NCBI GenBank assembly: GCA_022821585.1
Contig: JAJEDI010000029.1
Location: 1-56,093 of the forward strand
Origin: Caldilineaceae bacterium
GTDB taxonomy: Bacteria > Chloroflexota > Anaerolineae > Caldilineales > Caldilineaceae
DNA length: 56,093 nucleotides
Direction of reading: 5' to 3'
The stretch's first letter is position 1. Every line of letters starts with the position of its first letter. Made by a program: the position numbers and the translations under genes. The notes under the pieces are model-generated. The model did not search any database, was not told the DNA's origin, and was given only the letters and a program-made list of their open reading frames with translations. Below, piece by piece: positions 42,016 to 50,665 of the stretch.

Positions 42016-43149
42016 TTAAGGTGGTGGTTCGTCATTTGCGATGATTGTCTTGATGCGAGCGTTGCGCAAGTTCCAGCGCTGGCCGACGCGTTCGAGGTCA
42101 CCTTCGGCGATGACTGTGGCTTGTTCGGCGTGGGCCTGGATGGCACGGGCATATTCGGACTGGTCGAGAACGGCATTTACGGCGTGCATTTGTCCGTCGA
42201 TTTCCGCTTTCAGTCTTATTTTGCCTTCTTCCTGATCTTCGGTGCGATTCAGGATATTCACAAAGCCAACCAGACTTTCATCATGGCGCGGGCCCCGTTT
42301 TCGAAAGGCACGCGCCGCCTCCCGCAATATAGGCGCGTCGTCGTTGGAAAAACGGATGACTTCGCGCGCTTTTGGCATTGGGCGCGTACGCGCCCAGACG
42401 AAACTGACGTCCATTGTTGAGAAAGGCATGATCATTCTGTCGAGAGCTTCGCAGAGGTTGGCGCTTACACCTTTATCCACAACTTCTGCAAAGGCGTCGG
42501 ATTCCCCGCCAACCGTACCTTCAATGGCCCGGCGAGCAGCTTTGAGGGAACCGGCCAAGTGTCTGGTTATTCTGCGTTCTTCGGCGTCGTCCGGAAGCTC
42601 TTCGGGACTGAGATCAAGAGTCAGTTGCATGGGCGGAGGGACAACCGGGGAGAGCAGCGTGACAACATAGCTGCCATGTTCGGTCTGCCCCAAGCGCATC
42701 TGACGCAGATATGCCCGCGCCTCTTTGTTCGCCCCGGCGCGAAAGAGGGGTTGTGGCTTGTAATAGGAGCAGGCAGCGGCAAGGACGATATCACCAGCGC
42801 CACGCACGAAGTCGACGCCTTCATTCATCGAGACTGTCCCGTCATCGCTGTCGGCGGCCCGCATCCGAATAACGTCCCGATCAGCTGTTACCAAGTCTCG
42901 ATAGAGGGTGAGCTCGTCCACACCGGCGACGCGCGCGAAGATGCCGATGAGTGTAGACACCACGTCTGCATAGTCGCTGAGGTTTTCGGTTCGAGGCAGG
43001 ATGATTTCCGGCAGCCCACCGGCTACGTAAATGTCAGAGAAGTCGCCGAAGGGTTCCGCTTTCGACCATCCTTCGGCGCGGGCATAGGCCGAAAGAGCCA
43101 CAGGAGAGACCGCCAACAACGCGTCTCTGTCCTGTATACTGGCTTTCAT
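42016..43149 (-). CDS. conserved protein of unknown function coupled to a DUF4365 gene
   Basis: 377 residues, no named domain that I can give. Notable sequence: YARAEGWSKAEPFGDFSDIYVAG at the start, MRLGQTEHGSYVVTLLSPVVP in the middle and RNARIKTIIANDEPPP at the end. I recall similar proteins beside DUF4365 genes in other bacteria (from memory, unverified). The ATG overlaps the stop of the broken DUF4365 gene (ATGA), so they were one operon. A role in defence is inference from the neighbourhood. Confidence 0.75.
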   Translation of the reverse strand: MKASIQDRDALLAVSPVALSAYARAEGWSKAEPFGDFSDIYVAGGLPEIILPRTENLSDYADVVSTLIGIFARVAGVDELTLYRDLVTADRDVIRMRAADSDDGTVSMNEGVDFVRGAGDIVLAAACSYYKPQPLFRAGANKEARAYLRQMRLGQTEHGSYVVTLLSPVVPPPMQLTLDLSPEELPDDAEERRITRHLAGSLKAARRAIEGTVGGESDAFAEVVDKGVSANLCEALDRMIMPFSTMDVSFVWARTRPMPKAREVIRFSNDDAPILREAARAFRKRGPRHDESLVGFVNILNRTEDQEEGKIRLKAEIDGQMHAVNAVLDQSEYARAIQAHAEQATVIAEGDLERVGQRWNLRNARIKTIIANDEPPP

Positions 43150-43563
43150 TGGATGCTCCCTTTCCGAGACTGTTCCATCAACTCAAATAAATTGTCAACG
43201 TTGAACAGATTCTGTTCAGGGATATGGACGGTGCTGGACGACGTGTTCTCCGTCTCATCATGCCCGCGTAGGTCAAGCCAATAAGCGCTGCGTTTGGCTC
43301 GGCACACACGGGAGATTGTAGTTCTCAGATCTGAGCGGATAGTGAAAAAAACCATTAGAAGGGTTGCCCAGGTTTATCGTCGCCTTCAGTTGTATGTCTA
43401 TAGCCGGACGCATCTGTCCGCCAGCTCAAATGAGTATGTCAATACCTTCTCGGTCCTGCGAGTAGTCGGCGGTCGTGTATCTGACTCGGGCCGCCACGGC
43501 CTGAACGTAGACGCGGGAAAGCGCTTCTTCAATGTCAGTCGGAGCCAGCAAGGAATCGATCAT
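43146..43563 (-). pseudogene. DUF4365 (PD-(D/E)XK-like) gene, broken
   Basis: A start at 43563 gives IEEALSRVYVQAVAARVRY, EGIDILI, then an in-frame TGA (43428-43426). After it the same frame continues AIDIQLKATINL and YPLRSENYNLPCVPSQT, which match DUF4365, including the GID...QxK nuclease core. The frame then ends, and the C-terminus (SAYWLDLRGHDETENTSS, HIPEQNLFNVDNLFELME) lies in another frame to 43146. So there is one nonsense change and one out-of-frame deletion. The 69-codon frame at 43146-43355 is only its tail. Confidence 0.75.
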
Positions 43564-43681
43564 ACACAAGTCTCTACGCTGTATTTGCGTTTTGGTGCGA
43601 CAGTTGCAAGAGGTGTGCCACGGGCTAAAGTTTGTGTGTCAGAAACCTCCTCGACATGGGCTGCGATGAGAGTGATCATAG

Positions 43682-44095
43682 TTATTCCCACGGGTCGACG
43701 ACCTCAACCCCCAGAGCAGGAAGACTCTTGAAATTGCGAGTTGCCAATATGAGATTGTGCACCATGGCTGTACCGGCAATCAAAGCATCGGGCATGTGAA
43801 GGACTCTGCCTTCACGTTCGCCCTGAACCCGCAATTGAGCAGCCCGCTCCGCGACAGAGCGTACCACCGGAAGAACCCGGCCTGCATGACGCTCAAAAAA
43901 AGATCGATAGAATGCTCGTAATTTGTGGCGACGTTGACCGACGGGCATCCGTTGCACGCCAAACTCCAGTTCATGTATCACGATCACCGACAACCAGAGT
44001 TCGCGCTGTTGGGTGAGGAATGATGTTACCTGAAGGGAAGGCGGGGACTTAGTCAACTCCGAAACAACGTTCGTATCGAGGAGGTAGCCTCTCAT
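43682..44095 (-). CDS. vapC: VapC-type PIN-domain toxin
   Basis: 137 residues with a complete PIN active site: D7 in YLLDTNVVSEL, E42, D103 in MPDALIAGTA and N121 in ATRNFKSL. VapC proteins are Mg-dependent RNases, often cutting tRNA. The sequence resembles the FitB-like subgroup. No VapB antitoxin lies upstream; instead the start overlaps by 4 bases (ATGA) the end of the 456-residue HEPN-motif gene. That is unusual for vapBC. Confidence 0.9.
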   Translation of the reverse strand: MRGYLLDTNVVSELTKSPPSLQVTSFLTQQRELWLSVIVIHELEFGVQRMPVGQRRHKLRAFYRSFFERHAGRVLPVVRSVAERAAQLRVQGEREGRVLHMPDALIAGTAMVHNLILATRNFKSLPALGVEVVDPWE

Positions 44096-45462
44096 TCGGC
44101 CTCATGGGTGATGAACGGAACCGGCCGTTCGGGTTCGTCGCGGCTGGGGAGTTCCAGGTCAACCCCGCGCGGCGCGTTCTCTACGAGCCATTGGCCGAGA
44201 TGCTCTACTTCACCCACCCATTTCTGCGTAAGCCGGTTTCTGTATTCACCGCGTGCCTGGCACCGGCTCAACAGCATCAGTTCGAAGTACCACTGTCCCA
44301 GGTTCCAAGCCTCGTAGTAGGCTCTTGCGGAGATCTTGCCGTATTTCTGGCTGGGGTGAACGATGGTGTTACGTATCTCGACCAGCGCGTGCGGACCATG
44401 TTTCCAGCCGTGTTTGGTTGCCAGCCTTGCCAATTCGGAACAGGAATCCGTCGGAATGAAGAGCGCCTTTTCTGAGATTCTGTTTTTCCTGAGCGCTCTT
44501 GCGATACGCTTACCAGTTTTGCCTACTTCCTTGTGCGCCATTCGTTCGAGCGCGGCCTGAGTGAGAATGAGGCCCCCGTCCAGGCCTACGCCGTGGGTAC
44601 TTCCCAGGTTACTATCCAAATATAGAGTAACGACGACACGCAAACTCCTTTCCTGTTCTTGATACAGACGCCAGAAGCCTGGAAAAACTTCTGCAAGCAA
44701 GTGGCCATGGTGTCTGTCAAACCAGGAGGGCGGGCTGAACCACCCCGTCACACTGTTTGTCCCCCAACGCTCCCATGCCACCTGCCCGTCGCGGCTCCTG
44801 CCTTTGACCAAGGTTAGCCCGCAGTAAGCACCGCGGGCGAAGGACAGAAAGAGACTCAAGGCGCTCAGGATCCGTTCAACTTCCGAATTCCTGAATTCAT
44901 CGCCATAGGCGCGTCTTACCGTTCCCGAATGGGTGATACCATAGCCACCGGTCGCGGCCAGTTCCTTCTTGAGATCGGACAGATTGGGTGCGGCAGTGAT
45001 GTCGACGATCCAGGGGTCGGCCCTGAGACTAACGGCGCCGACTCTATTTGACGATCCATTTGATTCAACAGTTTTGTCCTGCTCGCCGAGAAAGTCGGGA
45101 AAGTTGAGAACGCCGAATTCTACGCTCGATAAACTATCTCCGGTGTGGTGGACTGAAATTGGTTCTCTTTTTGGAAGTAGAGACATGTCTGCCAGGATAT
45201 TGTCTCGACCCAAAGGGAAAGTGAATTGCCCGACAATGAAGTCCGCCTTGTGGTCGTGAATCGTTGCAGTTATGTAGTCTTGATGGAAATCTGCCAGGCC
45301 GACGTCGAAATCATGTAAATCCAAATCGCATTTGATGACGAGTCTCGGACTAGGCAGCATACGCAAGACAGCTTTGGCAGGCGTATCCACACGCTGGCCG
45401 TTGATATCAAATCGTATCTGAGTCTGCGCCAGCGGTATTGTTTCGTTCGCTCTATGTTGCAT
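44092..45462 (-). CDS. unknown protein with a C-terminal HEPN-type motif
   Basis: 456 residues. The first half is beta-rich and unlike families I know (LVIKCDLDLHDFDVGLADFH). The last 120 residues are helical and include RNTIVH (364-369), matching the R-N-x3-H RNase motif of HEPN domains, followed by the helix AYYEAWNLGQWYFELML. The layout recalls ApeA-type abortive-infection proteins, but this is an inference. It is translationally coupled to vapC, so it may control or act with it. Confidence 0.65.
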   Translation of the reverse strand: MQHRANETIPLAQTQIRFDINGQRVDTPAKAVLRMLPSPRLVIKCDLDLHDFDVGLADFHQDYITATIHDHKADFIVGQFTFPLGRDNILADMSLLPKREPISVHHTGDSLSSVEFGVLNFPDFLGEQDKTVESNGSSNRVGAVSLRADPWIVDITAAPNLSDLKKELAATGGYGITHSGTVRRAYGDEFRNSEVERILSALSLFLSFARGAYCGLTLVKGRSRDGQVAWERWGTNSVTGWFSPPSWFDRHHGHLLAEVFPGFWRLYQEQERSLRVVVTLYLDSNLGSTHGVGLDGGLILTQAALERMAHKEVGKTGKRIARALRKNRISEKALFIPTDSCSELARLATKHGWKHGPHALVEIRNTIVHPSQKYGKISARAYYEAWNLGQWYFELMLLSRCQARGEYRNRLTQKWVGEVEHLGQWLVENAPRGVDLELPSRDEPERPVPFITHEAE

Positions 45463-45793
45463 GAGTGTGCCTCACTTTCGCCTTTATCTCAGTTCAAGTA
45501 CGGCGGGTCTTGCAACTAGTCCATTGAAGGATCCGTCATCCGATCTTTGATGAGGTCCATCATAGACGATTCCTGCTCTCTGTTCCAACCGGTCTAGGCG
45601 GAACGGTATGGTGGGGACTGCGGGGGGGAGTGTCTGAACCGTGATTTGGGGGGATTTAGGGGATTGACTGTGAAGGCAGGGTTGGGTCGCGGCCGGGAGT
45701 CTGTGCTGCTGGCGTTGGTGGGCGACAGTTGTGGGAAACAGGTGAATGTCGGAGATGGCAGGTGTCGATAGGTGAATTGCTGGTCCAGATTGG
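45463..45793. other. gap with repeat and a possible gene remnant
   Basis: On the minus strand an open stretch ending in TAA at 45484-45486 reads TIPFRLDRLEQRAGIVYDG and on to the stop, which looks like the end of a lost gene whose start was replaced by the TCTGAACC repeat (45633-45674). This is weak evidence. Confidence 0.3.
45633..45674 (+). repeat. TCTGAACC dispersed repeat, copy 3
   Basis: The first 28 bases match the other copies; the rest is more diverged (GATTGACTGTGAAGG). Confidence 0.8.
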
Positions 45794-46261
45794 CTATTCT
45801 GACTCGGTTTGCAGGCAGGCGGTGAGGGCCATTTCCAGCATTTGGTAGCCTGACGGTTCGTCTTCGGTTTCGTCGCCGGCAGCGGTATTTTCGGTAAACG
45901 CTTCCTCGAACGCCAGCGCGAAGAATTGCCCCATCGACAACATGCCGGCGAAGAAGATCGACATGGCGACAGTCTCGCTTTCAGAGAATTCCGGGCCTTC
46001 TTCTTCGTTGGCCGCGTCGGCTTGCATGCAAGCGGCGAACTCGTCCATGAGCTGGGAGTACTGCTGGAGGTCGTCGGATTCGTCGGTTTTGGCGAGCGCG
46101 CTCGCGAGGTCGGAGAAGCCGGCTTTGGTTTCGGCGGTGGGGTCGGGGGTTGGGCTGGGGAGGGCGGCAGTAGTTGACGGCGGGGTCGCGGGAATTGGGA
46201 CGCAGGCGGTCAGGAGGAGGGTGAGGGATAGGGTGAGGAGAGAGATTGGGTTTCGTTTCAT
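45794..46261 (-). CDS. small acidic lipoprotein of unknown function
   Basis: 155 residues from the ATG at 46261, which begins a lipoprotein signal MKRNPISLLTLSLTLLLTAC. The mature part has a Pro/Thr linker and then two paired cysteines in AACMQAD and TACLQTE. The in-frame ATG at 46381 would place 40 residues ahead of the signal, so it is rejected. No family is recognised. It stands alone downstream of the STAND gene. Confidence 0.7.
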   Translation of the reverse strand: MKRNPISLLTLSLTLLLTACVPIPATPPSTTAALPSPTPDPTAETKAGFSDLASALAKTDESDDLQQYSQLMDEFAACMQADAANEEEGPEFSESETVAMSIFFAGMLSMGQFFALAFEEAFTENTAAGDETEDEPSGYQMLEMALTACLQTESE

Positions 46262-46396
46262 TGGGATTTCCTTGGGGGTTTCTCTCTCAGGTGGACGAAG
46301 TGTAGTATCGCAGTTGGGTGGTTTGGGACCGGACTGGTTAAGCGTTAGTGTCATTGTTTGGCGTTGTATTTTTTGGGACAAGGCTGTCTGGAGAGG

Positions 46397-49300
46397 CTAC
46401 TCATATCGCTCTTCATCTCTCAAAAGCTTCGCCTTGATGGAGGCTTCGGCTCTCTTGACTAGTGAGTCATAAAACTTATATTGGGGTGAACCTGCGTCAT
46501 ATTGGCTCTTAACCGTCGACGCTTGCTCCTTTATCGCCACATCCTCGGGCATTGGTTGTCCATGCGATCCTGAGTGAACGCCGGAGAACGCACAGGACTC
46601 CAGACTACTGCCCACACTTCGATAGCAGTCAAATCCTGCCGCATAAGCACGCTCCAGTAGATTTGCAGTGAATTCTACGTTCTGAAAGACGAACGTTGGT
46701 TGTGCTTCCGCGACTAGGCGGGCAGCAGACTTGAGCCTTGCAGCGTTTTCTGAGTTGATCCATTCGTTCAGCACTTTAAGGCTCGCGTCCGACTCGAAGT
46801 TAGACGAGACTTCTCGGAACAGTTGCGGTATCCAGTCCTTGACAGACGACCCTGGGTCAAGCGAGATATCACGTATCTCCCGCAGGATGATTTCTTGGTC
46901 TGGGCTTGCGACCAAACCTATAAGCGAGTTCCGAAACTCCACCAGCGGAAGAGGGTGGTAACTGGCCCCTTTTCCCCCTTCCTTCCTGATCCGAGTCAGT
47001 AGGAAATCTACAACTGCCCTGGGGTCTTTTTCCGATGCCTTGACCAAGAAAGTATTGATGAGATAGTCGTCGATCTCCAGAACATCCTCAAACCTAGACA
47101 GAAGGGATTTGAGATCATCCGATGTCAACTCCTGAAATGGAACCCCATACCTTTCGAAGAAAAGCTGACACAATTCTTTCGCCAAGTAAACGTTTTCTCC
47201 GACTTCAACGCCCTTTGCGAGGGCAATCGCATTTTTCGGATGCGATTCTGCCAAAGCGCGAAGCGAGCCGATGGCTTGGCCCCTTGTATCGATGTCCTCA
47301 TGGTCGAGAAGTTCCTCAATGATCTCGATGTCTTCTGCATCGGCGGTGTCAGCCCATCTTCGCGACTGAAAACTTTTGGCTACGCCGCTACAAAGGATAG
47401 GTAAACCTCCTGTCAGTGCATGCTGACCAATGCCACGTGCCCGCTCGGCGTTCCATATTCTCACGTTTATCAGCAGTGAATGCAGGTACGGCGCTAGCGG
47501 CCCGTTGGGTTTATCAACAATGATGTCACAGAGACCAGCGGCAAATTCGGGGTCTGAGTCTCCAAGAATGCTCAGGAGCACTTGCGGGCTGGATCGAACT
47601 CCGGCGGTGTTTATAGTCTGAAGTCTGTCTGTGAGAATCTCGTATGCCTCATCTGTGGTTTTTGAGTGACTTCGGAAGTCGAAAGCAAGAGCCTGCAGCA
47701 TCTGCTCGCTCTTCTCTTGACGAAGGTTGTTGTCATGAATTCCATTGTCTTCGATGGACGGCCAGTCATCGATGTGGAAAGGGCTCATCAACCCTTGAGT
47801 AAGCCGCAATTCGAATGATTCAGACATGGAGGAAACGACAGCGACAGCCATGTTTCTCACTTCGTCAGACGGGCTGTAATTGCGATGCCACCAGAGAGCC
47901 TTCCTGATGCGGATGAGAATCACTGGCTCTGTCGAACGCTGTATCAGACCTTCGATGAGCGTTAGTATCTCAAGCTGCTCGGGTCGCCACTGATCTCGAT
48001 CCTCGTCCGATATCTCCATGTCAAGAATGGCGTGAGGTTCATCAAGGGCACTCTCTAAGATCTCAAGGGCTCGTAGCGATATCCTTAGATTACGCGAAAA
48101 CAGGCAGTGGCCCACTAGAAAGATTGAACGTTGCCGAATCGACTTAATGCTCTCATCATCAAGGGTGAAAGGGCGGTAGACGAAGTTGGGTCCCTCAACA
48201 TGAACAGAAAAGCCTGTCTTGGCCAACATCGGGTTGATGATGTCAAGCGGAGAGTGGACATGGTCGTGGCAACTGGGATCCTCAAGCAGTTTCTCTATGG
48301 TGTCCAGAACCCCGCGGGTTACAATAAACGGCTTCCCAACTTCATAGCTTCCGAGACTAGCGAGCACATTCATCGCGTGGTCGGGACTGCGGTTGAGGTC
48401 TCGATTGTCGTCCCTTCCCAATTGCCAAAGGAGTTCGCAGCAGCGAGGAAGAAAATCAAGGGTGTAGCTAATCTGCCGCAATAAGGTGGGTAGCCCCCGC
48501 AACACATTGCTGTGTGTATACTCGTAGAATTGGTGCCGTTCTGGACATTCCGATTCGGTCGCAGGGCTTCGGATCGCGTACTCCACCAGTTTGAGAGTTC
48601 TCTCGGGCTGGTGGACCGCGACCTTCTCAAGAATTCCGAGAATAGTGCCTCGGCCTAGGCTTGACGCGGCTTGGAATTCTTGCTCGATACTTTGCCAGAT
48701 GTTACCCAACAGATCTGGGGCCTGAGCATCGGACCGTTTAAGACGCCAATCCAGCTCAGAAAGGTTCCGCAAGACTTCGCTCGGGCACAGAGAGGCAAAC
48801 CTACCGAATACACGGTCAGCGTATTTGGTCAAGATTCCCTGAGGGGAGACATTTGCTTGGTGGAGGATATGGTCTGCAAGCACGTCTGGGACGATCCTCA
48901 AAGTGTAGCCCCTTCGTAGCAATACACCGGCCTCTTCTAGTATGCCCAGGGAACTGAGCAAAGTTGGACAATCAGTCCCTAAGAATTCTGCCTGACAGTC
49001 CAAGACCTGCTCGTCGTCAAGACGAATTGGTTGGACGGCGGCAATCATATTCAGGAGAGACTTGCACAACTCTTTGTCAATCCGGTCACCGATTTTGCCG
49101 ATAAGAATATCGCGAAATCGGACCAAAACAGTATCTCTGAACTCCTCGTCGCGCTCCAGCAACTCCGGATCAATGGCCTTCTTTGCCAGTAGCTGTCCAC
49201 CTACCACGGTAACTAGCGGACAGTCCCATGTCGCTGCTGCGAGTCGCTCGGCGAAGCCCGCGAATTCAGGTCCAAGCGCTTGGCGTCCTAGTTCTTTGAC

Positions 49301-50317
49301 TTCTTCGCGGGACAGTTCTTTAACCTCTGGTAAGACGACGAACTCCTTCACGTCGAAACCACCTCGAGAAAGTTGCGACTTCAAATAATCAATGCCTTGG
49401 GGGCGGCAAGTTAAGAAGAGTTTGGTTCCATGCAGCCGCTTCTGGGATAAGTCTAACAGGGCTGGCAGATCATCATATCGGTGGGCGTCGTCCACGATAA
49501 TGACGCAGGGTTTGGCAGGCAAATAGTCGGCACCATTGGGAGTGAGGGGGACCTCTTCAGCCGTTAACCACAGGGCCGTTTCCTTGTGTTCGTTGTCGAA
49601 CGTCTCGGCCAGTTCGTGAAGTATCTTCGACTTTCCGATACCACCGCGACCAATGAGAATCGCTATCTTCTGCTCCCGCGACTTCACGAACTCGTGGGCT
49701 TGATGTAGATGGTCGGACCTCCCTACGAGATCCCATGCATGGTTGAACAGAGCCGACGTATTCAAGAAGCGATGGAAGAATTCAGAGGGCGTAACAAATG
49801 GTGATGGACCGCGGAGGCCCAAGAAAGCATCCCGCCACAAGGCACCAAAATGGGTTTCCACAAGCCGCGCGTTTGAATGCGGCTCCAGCTCTCGGACTTT
49901 CCGTGAGATGTCGCCTATATCCCAAACATCCCAGTTAGGATGATAGTCGCAAGCGTCCCGAACGCCACTGGTGGCTTGAAGACTCAGCATCAAGATGAAA
50001 CGGTCAGCCGTGTAGCTCGTTTTCTGAATCGCTCTGTTGGCGTCAGTCTTTGTGAACTTCTTCCACTGTTTGCATTGAAATGCCCACCTCTTGCCGTTGT
50101 CTAAGTCGGCAAAAATGTCGATTCCTCTCTGCCGACTGCCCGTTCTGCCATAGCGATGGGTCTCCTTCACGCCGGGGAGTCTGGAAATAAACTCCTCACA
50201 GAACGCTTCAAATCGATCCCAGGGGAGGTTGGGGTCGCCGAGGGGCAGAAACTCCGGGGAGGAAGTGACCGGCGGAGGGGTCGCGTAACTCTGTTGCTTG
50301 GTCGGCTCTATCGGCAT
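46397..50317 (-). CDS. nuclease-STAND ATPase, Avs-type antiviral protein
   Basis: 1306 residues. The N-terminal part (about 30-140) has a restriction-endonuclease-like core: RYGRTGSRQRGIDIFAD with D67 and FQCKQW with K83. A STAND-type NTPase follows, with the P-loop LIGRGGIGKS (221-230), Walker B CVIIVDDAHR (271-280) and LTCRP sensor sequence. The last 850 residues are helical repeats, likely the sensor. In known Avs proteins the repeats bind a phage protein, the ATPase oligomerises and the nuclease cuts DNA. The specific Avs type is not determined. Confidence 0.85.
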   Translation of the reverse strand: MPIEPTKQQSYATPPPVTSSPEFLPLGDPNLPWDRFEAFCEEFISRLPGVKETHRYGRTGSRQRGIDIFADLDNGKRWAFQCKQWKKFTKTDANRAIQKTSYTADRFILMLSLQATSGVRDACDYHPNWDVWDIGDISRKVRELEPHSNARLVETHFGALWRDAFLGLRGPSPFVTPSEFFHRFLNTSALFNHAWDLVGRSDHLHQAHEFVKSREQKIAILIGRGGIGKSKILHELAETFDNEHKETALWLTAEEVPLTPNGADYLPAKPCVIIVDDAHRYDDLPALLDLSQKRLHGTKLFLTCRPQGIDYLKSQLSRGGFDVKEFVVLPEVKELSREEVKELGRQALGPEFAGFAERLAAATWDCPLVTVVGGQLLAKKAIDPELLERDEEFRDTVLVRFRDILIGKIGDRIDKELCKSLLNMIAAVQPIRLDDEQVLDCQAEFLGTDCPTLLSSLGILEEAGVLLRRGYTLRIVPDVLADHILHQANVSPQGILTKYADRVFGRFASLCPSEVLRNLSELDWRLKRSDAQAPDLLGNIWQSIEQEFQAASSLGRGTILGILEKVAVHQPERTLKLVEYAIRSPATESECPERHQFYEYTHSNVLRGLPTLLRQISYTLDFLPRCCELLWQLGRDDNRDLNRSPDHAMNVLASLGSYEVGKPFIVTRGVLDTIEKLLEDPSCHDHVHSPLDIINPMLAKTGFSVHVEGPNFVYRPFTLDDESIKSIRQRSIFLVGHCLFSRNLRISLRALEILESALDEPHAILDMEISDEDRDQWRPEQLEILTLIEGLIQRSTEPVILIRIRKALWWHRNYSPSDEVRNMAVAVVSSMSESFELRLTQGLMSPFHIDDWPSIEDNGIHDNNLRQEKSEQMLQALAFDFRSHSKTTDEAYEILTDRLQTINTAGVRSSPQVLLSILGDSDPEFAAGLCDIIVDKPNGPLAPYLHSLLINVRIWNAERARGIGQHALTGGLPILCSGVAKSFQSRRWADTADAEDIEIIEELLDHEDIDTRGQAIGSLRALAESHPKNAIALAKGVEVGENVYLAKELCQLFFERYGVPFQELTSDDLKSLLSRFEDVLEIDDYLINTFLVKASEKDPRAVVDFLLTRIRKEGGKGASYHPLPLVEFRNSLIGLVASPDQEIILREIRDISLDPGSSVKDWIPQLFREVSSNFESDASLKVLNEWINSENAARLKSAARLVAEAQPTFVFQNVEFTANLLERAYAAGFDCYRSVGSSLESCAFSGVHSGSHGQPMPEDVAIKEQASTVKSQYDAGSPQYKFYDSLVKRAEASIKAKLLRDEERYE

Positions 50318-50348
50318 AATCCTGTTTTTTCGCGATTTCCTTGTTAGT

Positions 50349-50492
50349 CTAGGCTGCTACGTCAATGTCTGCATCACCGGCAGCGAGAGCGTTGTATTAG
50401 GCGATGACCCCGTCTCTGGTGCGTTAGTGGCCGAAGGCGACTTGGTCGTGGCGGCGGACGATGTGGAATGTGTCGAGGATGTGGGTGGCCGT
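50349..50492 (-). pseudogene. 3' end remnant of a large restriction-modification gene
   Basis: Read on the minus strand it matches the end of the gene at 53859-54371: THILDTFHIVRRHDQVAFGH, then two TAA stops in place of tyrosine codons, then YNALAAGD and the stop at 50349-50351. It is about 48 codons long. It is joined directly to the remnant of the IS3 end, so an insertion and deletion event removed the rest. Confidence 0.75.
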
Positions 50493-50595
50493 GTGTCACC
50501 TCCGTTTCCTGGCCATTGAACTTCCGCGCCAGAGACCTGGTGAATTGCTCCAACATACACCTTAGCTTGTTCTCCATTTTTTGGGGCCAAGCTCA
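50486..50595 (-). mobile_element. degenerate IS3 left-end remnant
   Basis: The tip TGAGCTTGGCCCC is at 50595. The leader matches that of the element at 1-138, and the OrfA start at 50516 reads MARKRR, a stop, then HTA, versus MVKKRRRHSA in the fuller copy. The element ends there, joined to the restriction-gene remnant. Confidence 0.75.
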
Positions 50596-50665
50596 GGTTT
50601 CCCTTTTGCCTTCCCAGCCGGAGGATTGCATTATCCCTTGTTGTCGCCTGCTCCTCTTCGCTCAC

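Noticed and set aside
43146..43355. independent 69-residue protein
   Set aside because: It is the C-terminal tail of the broken DUF4365 gene.
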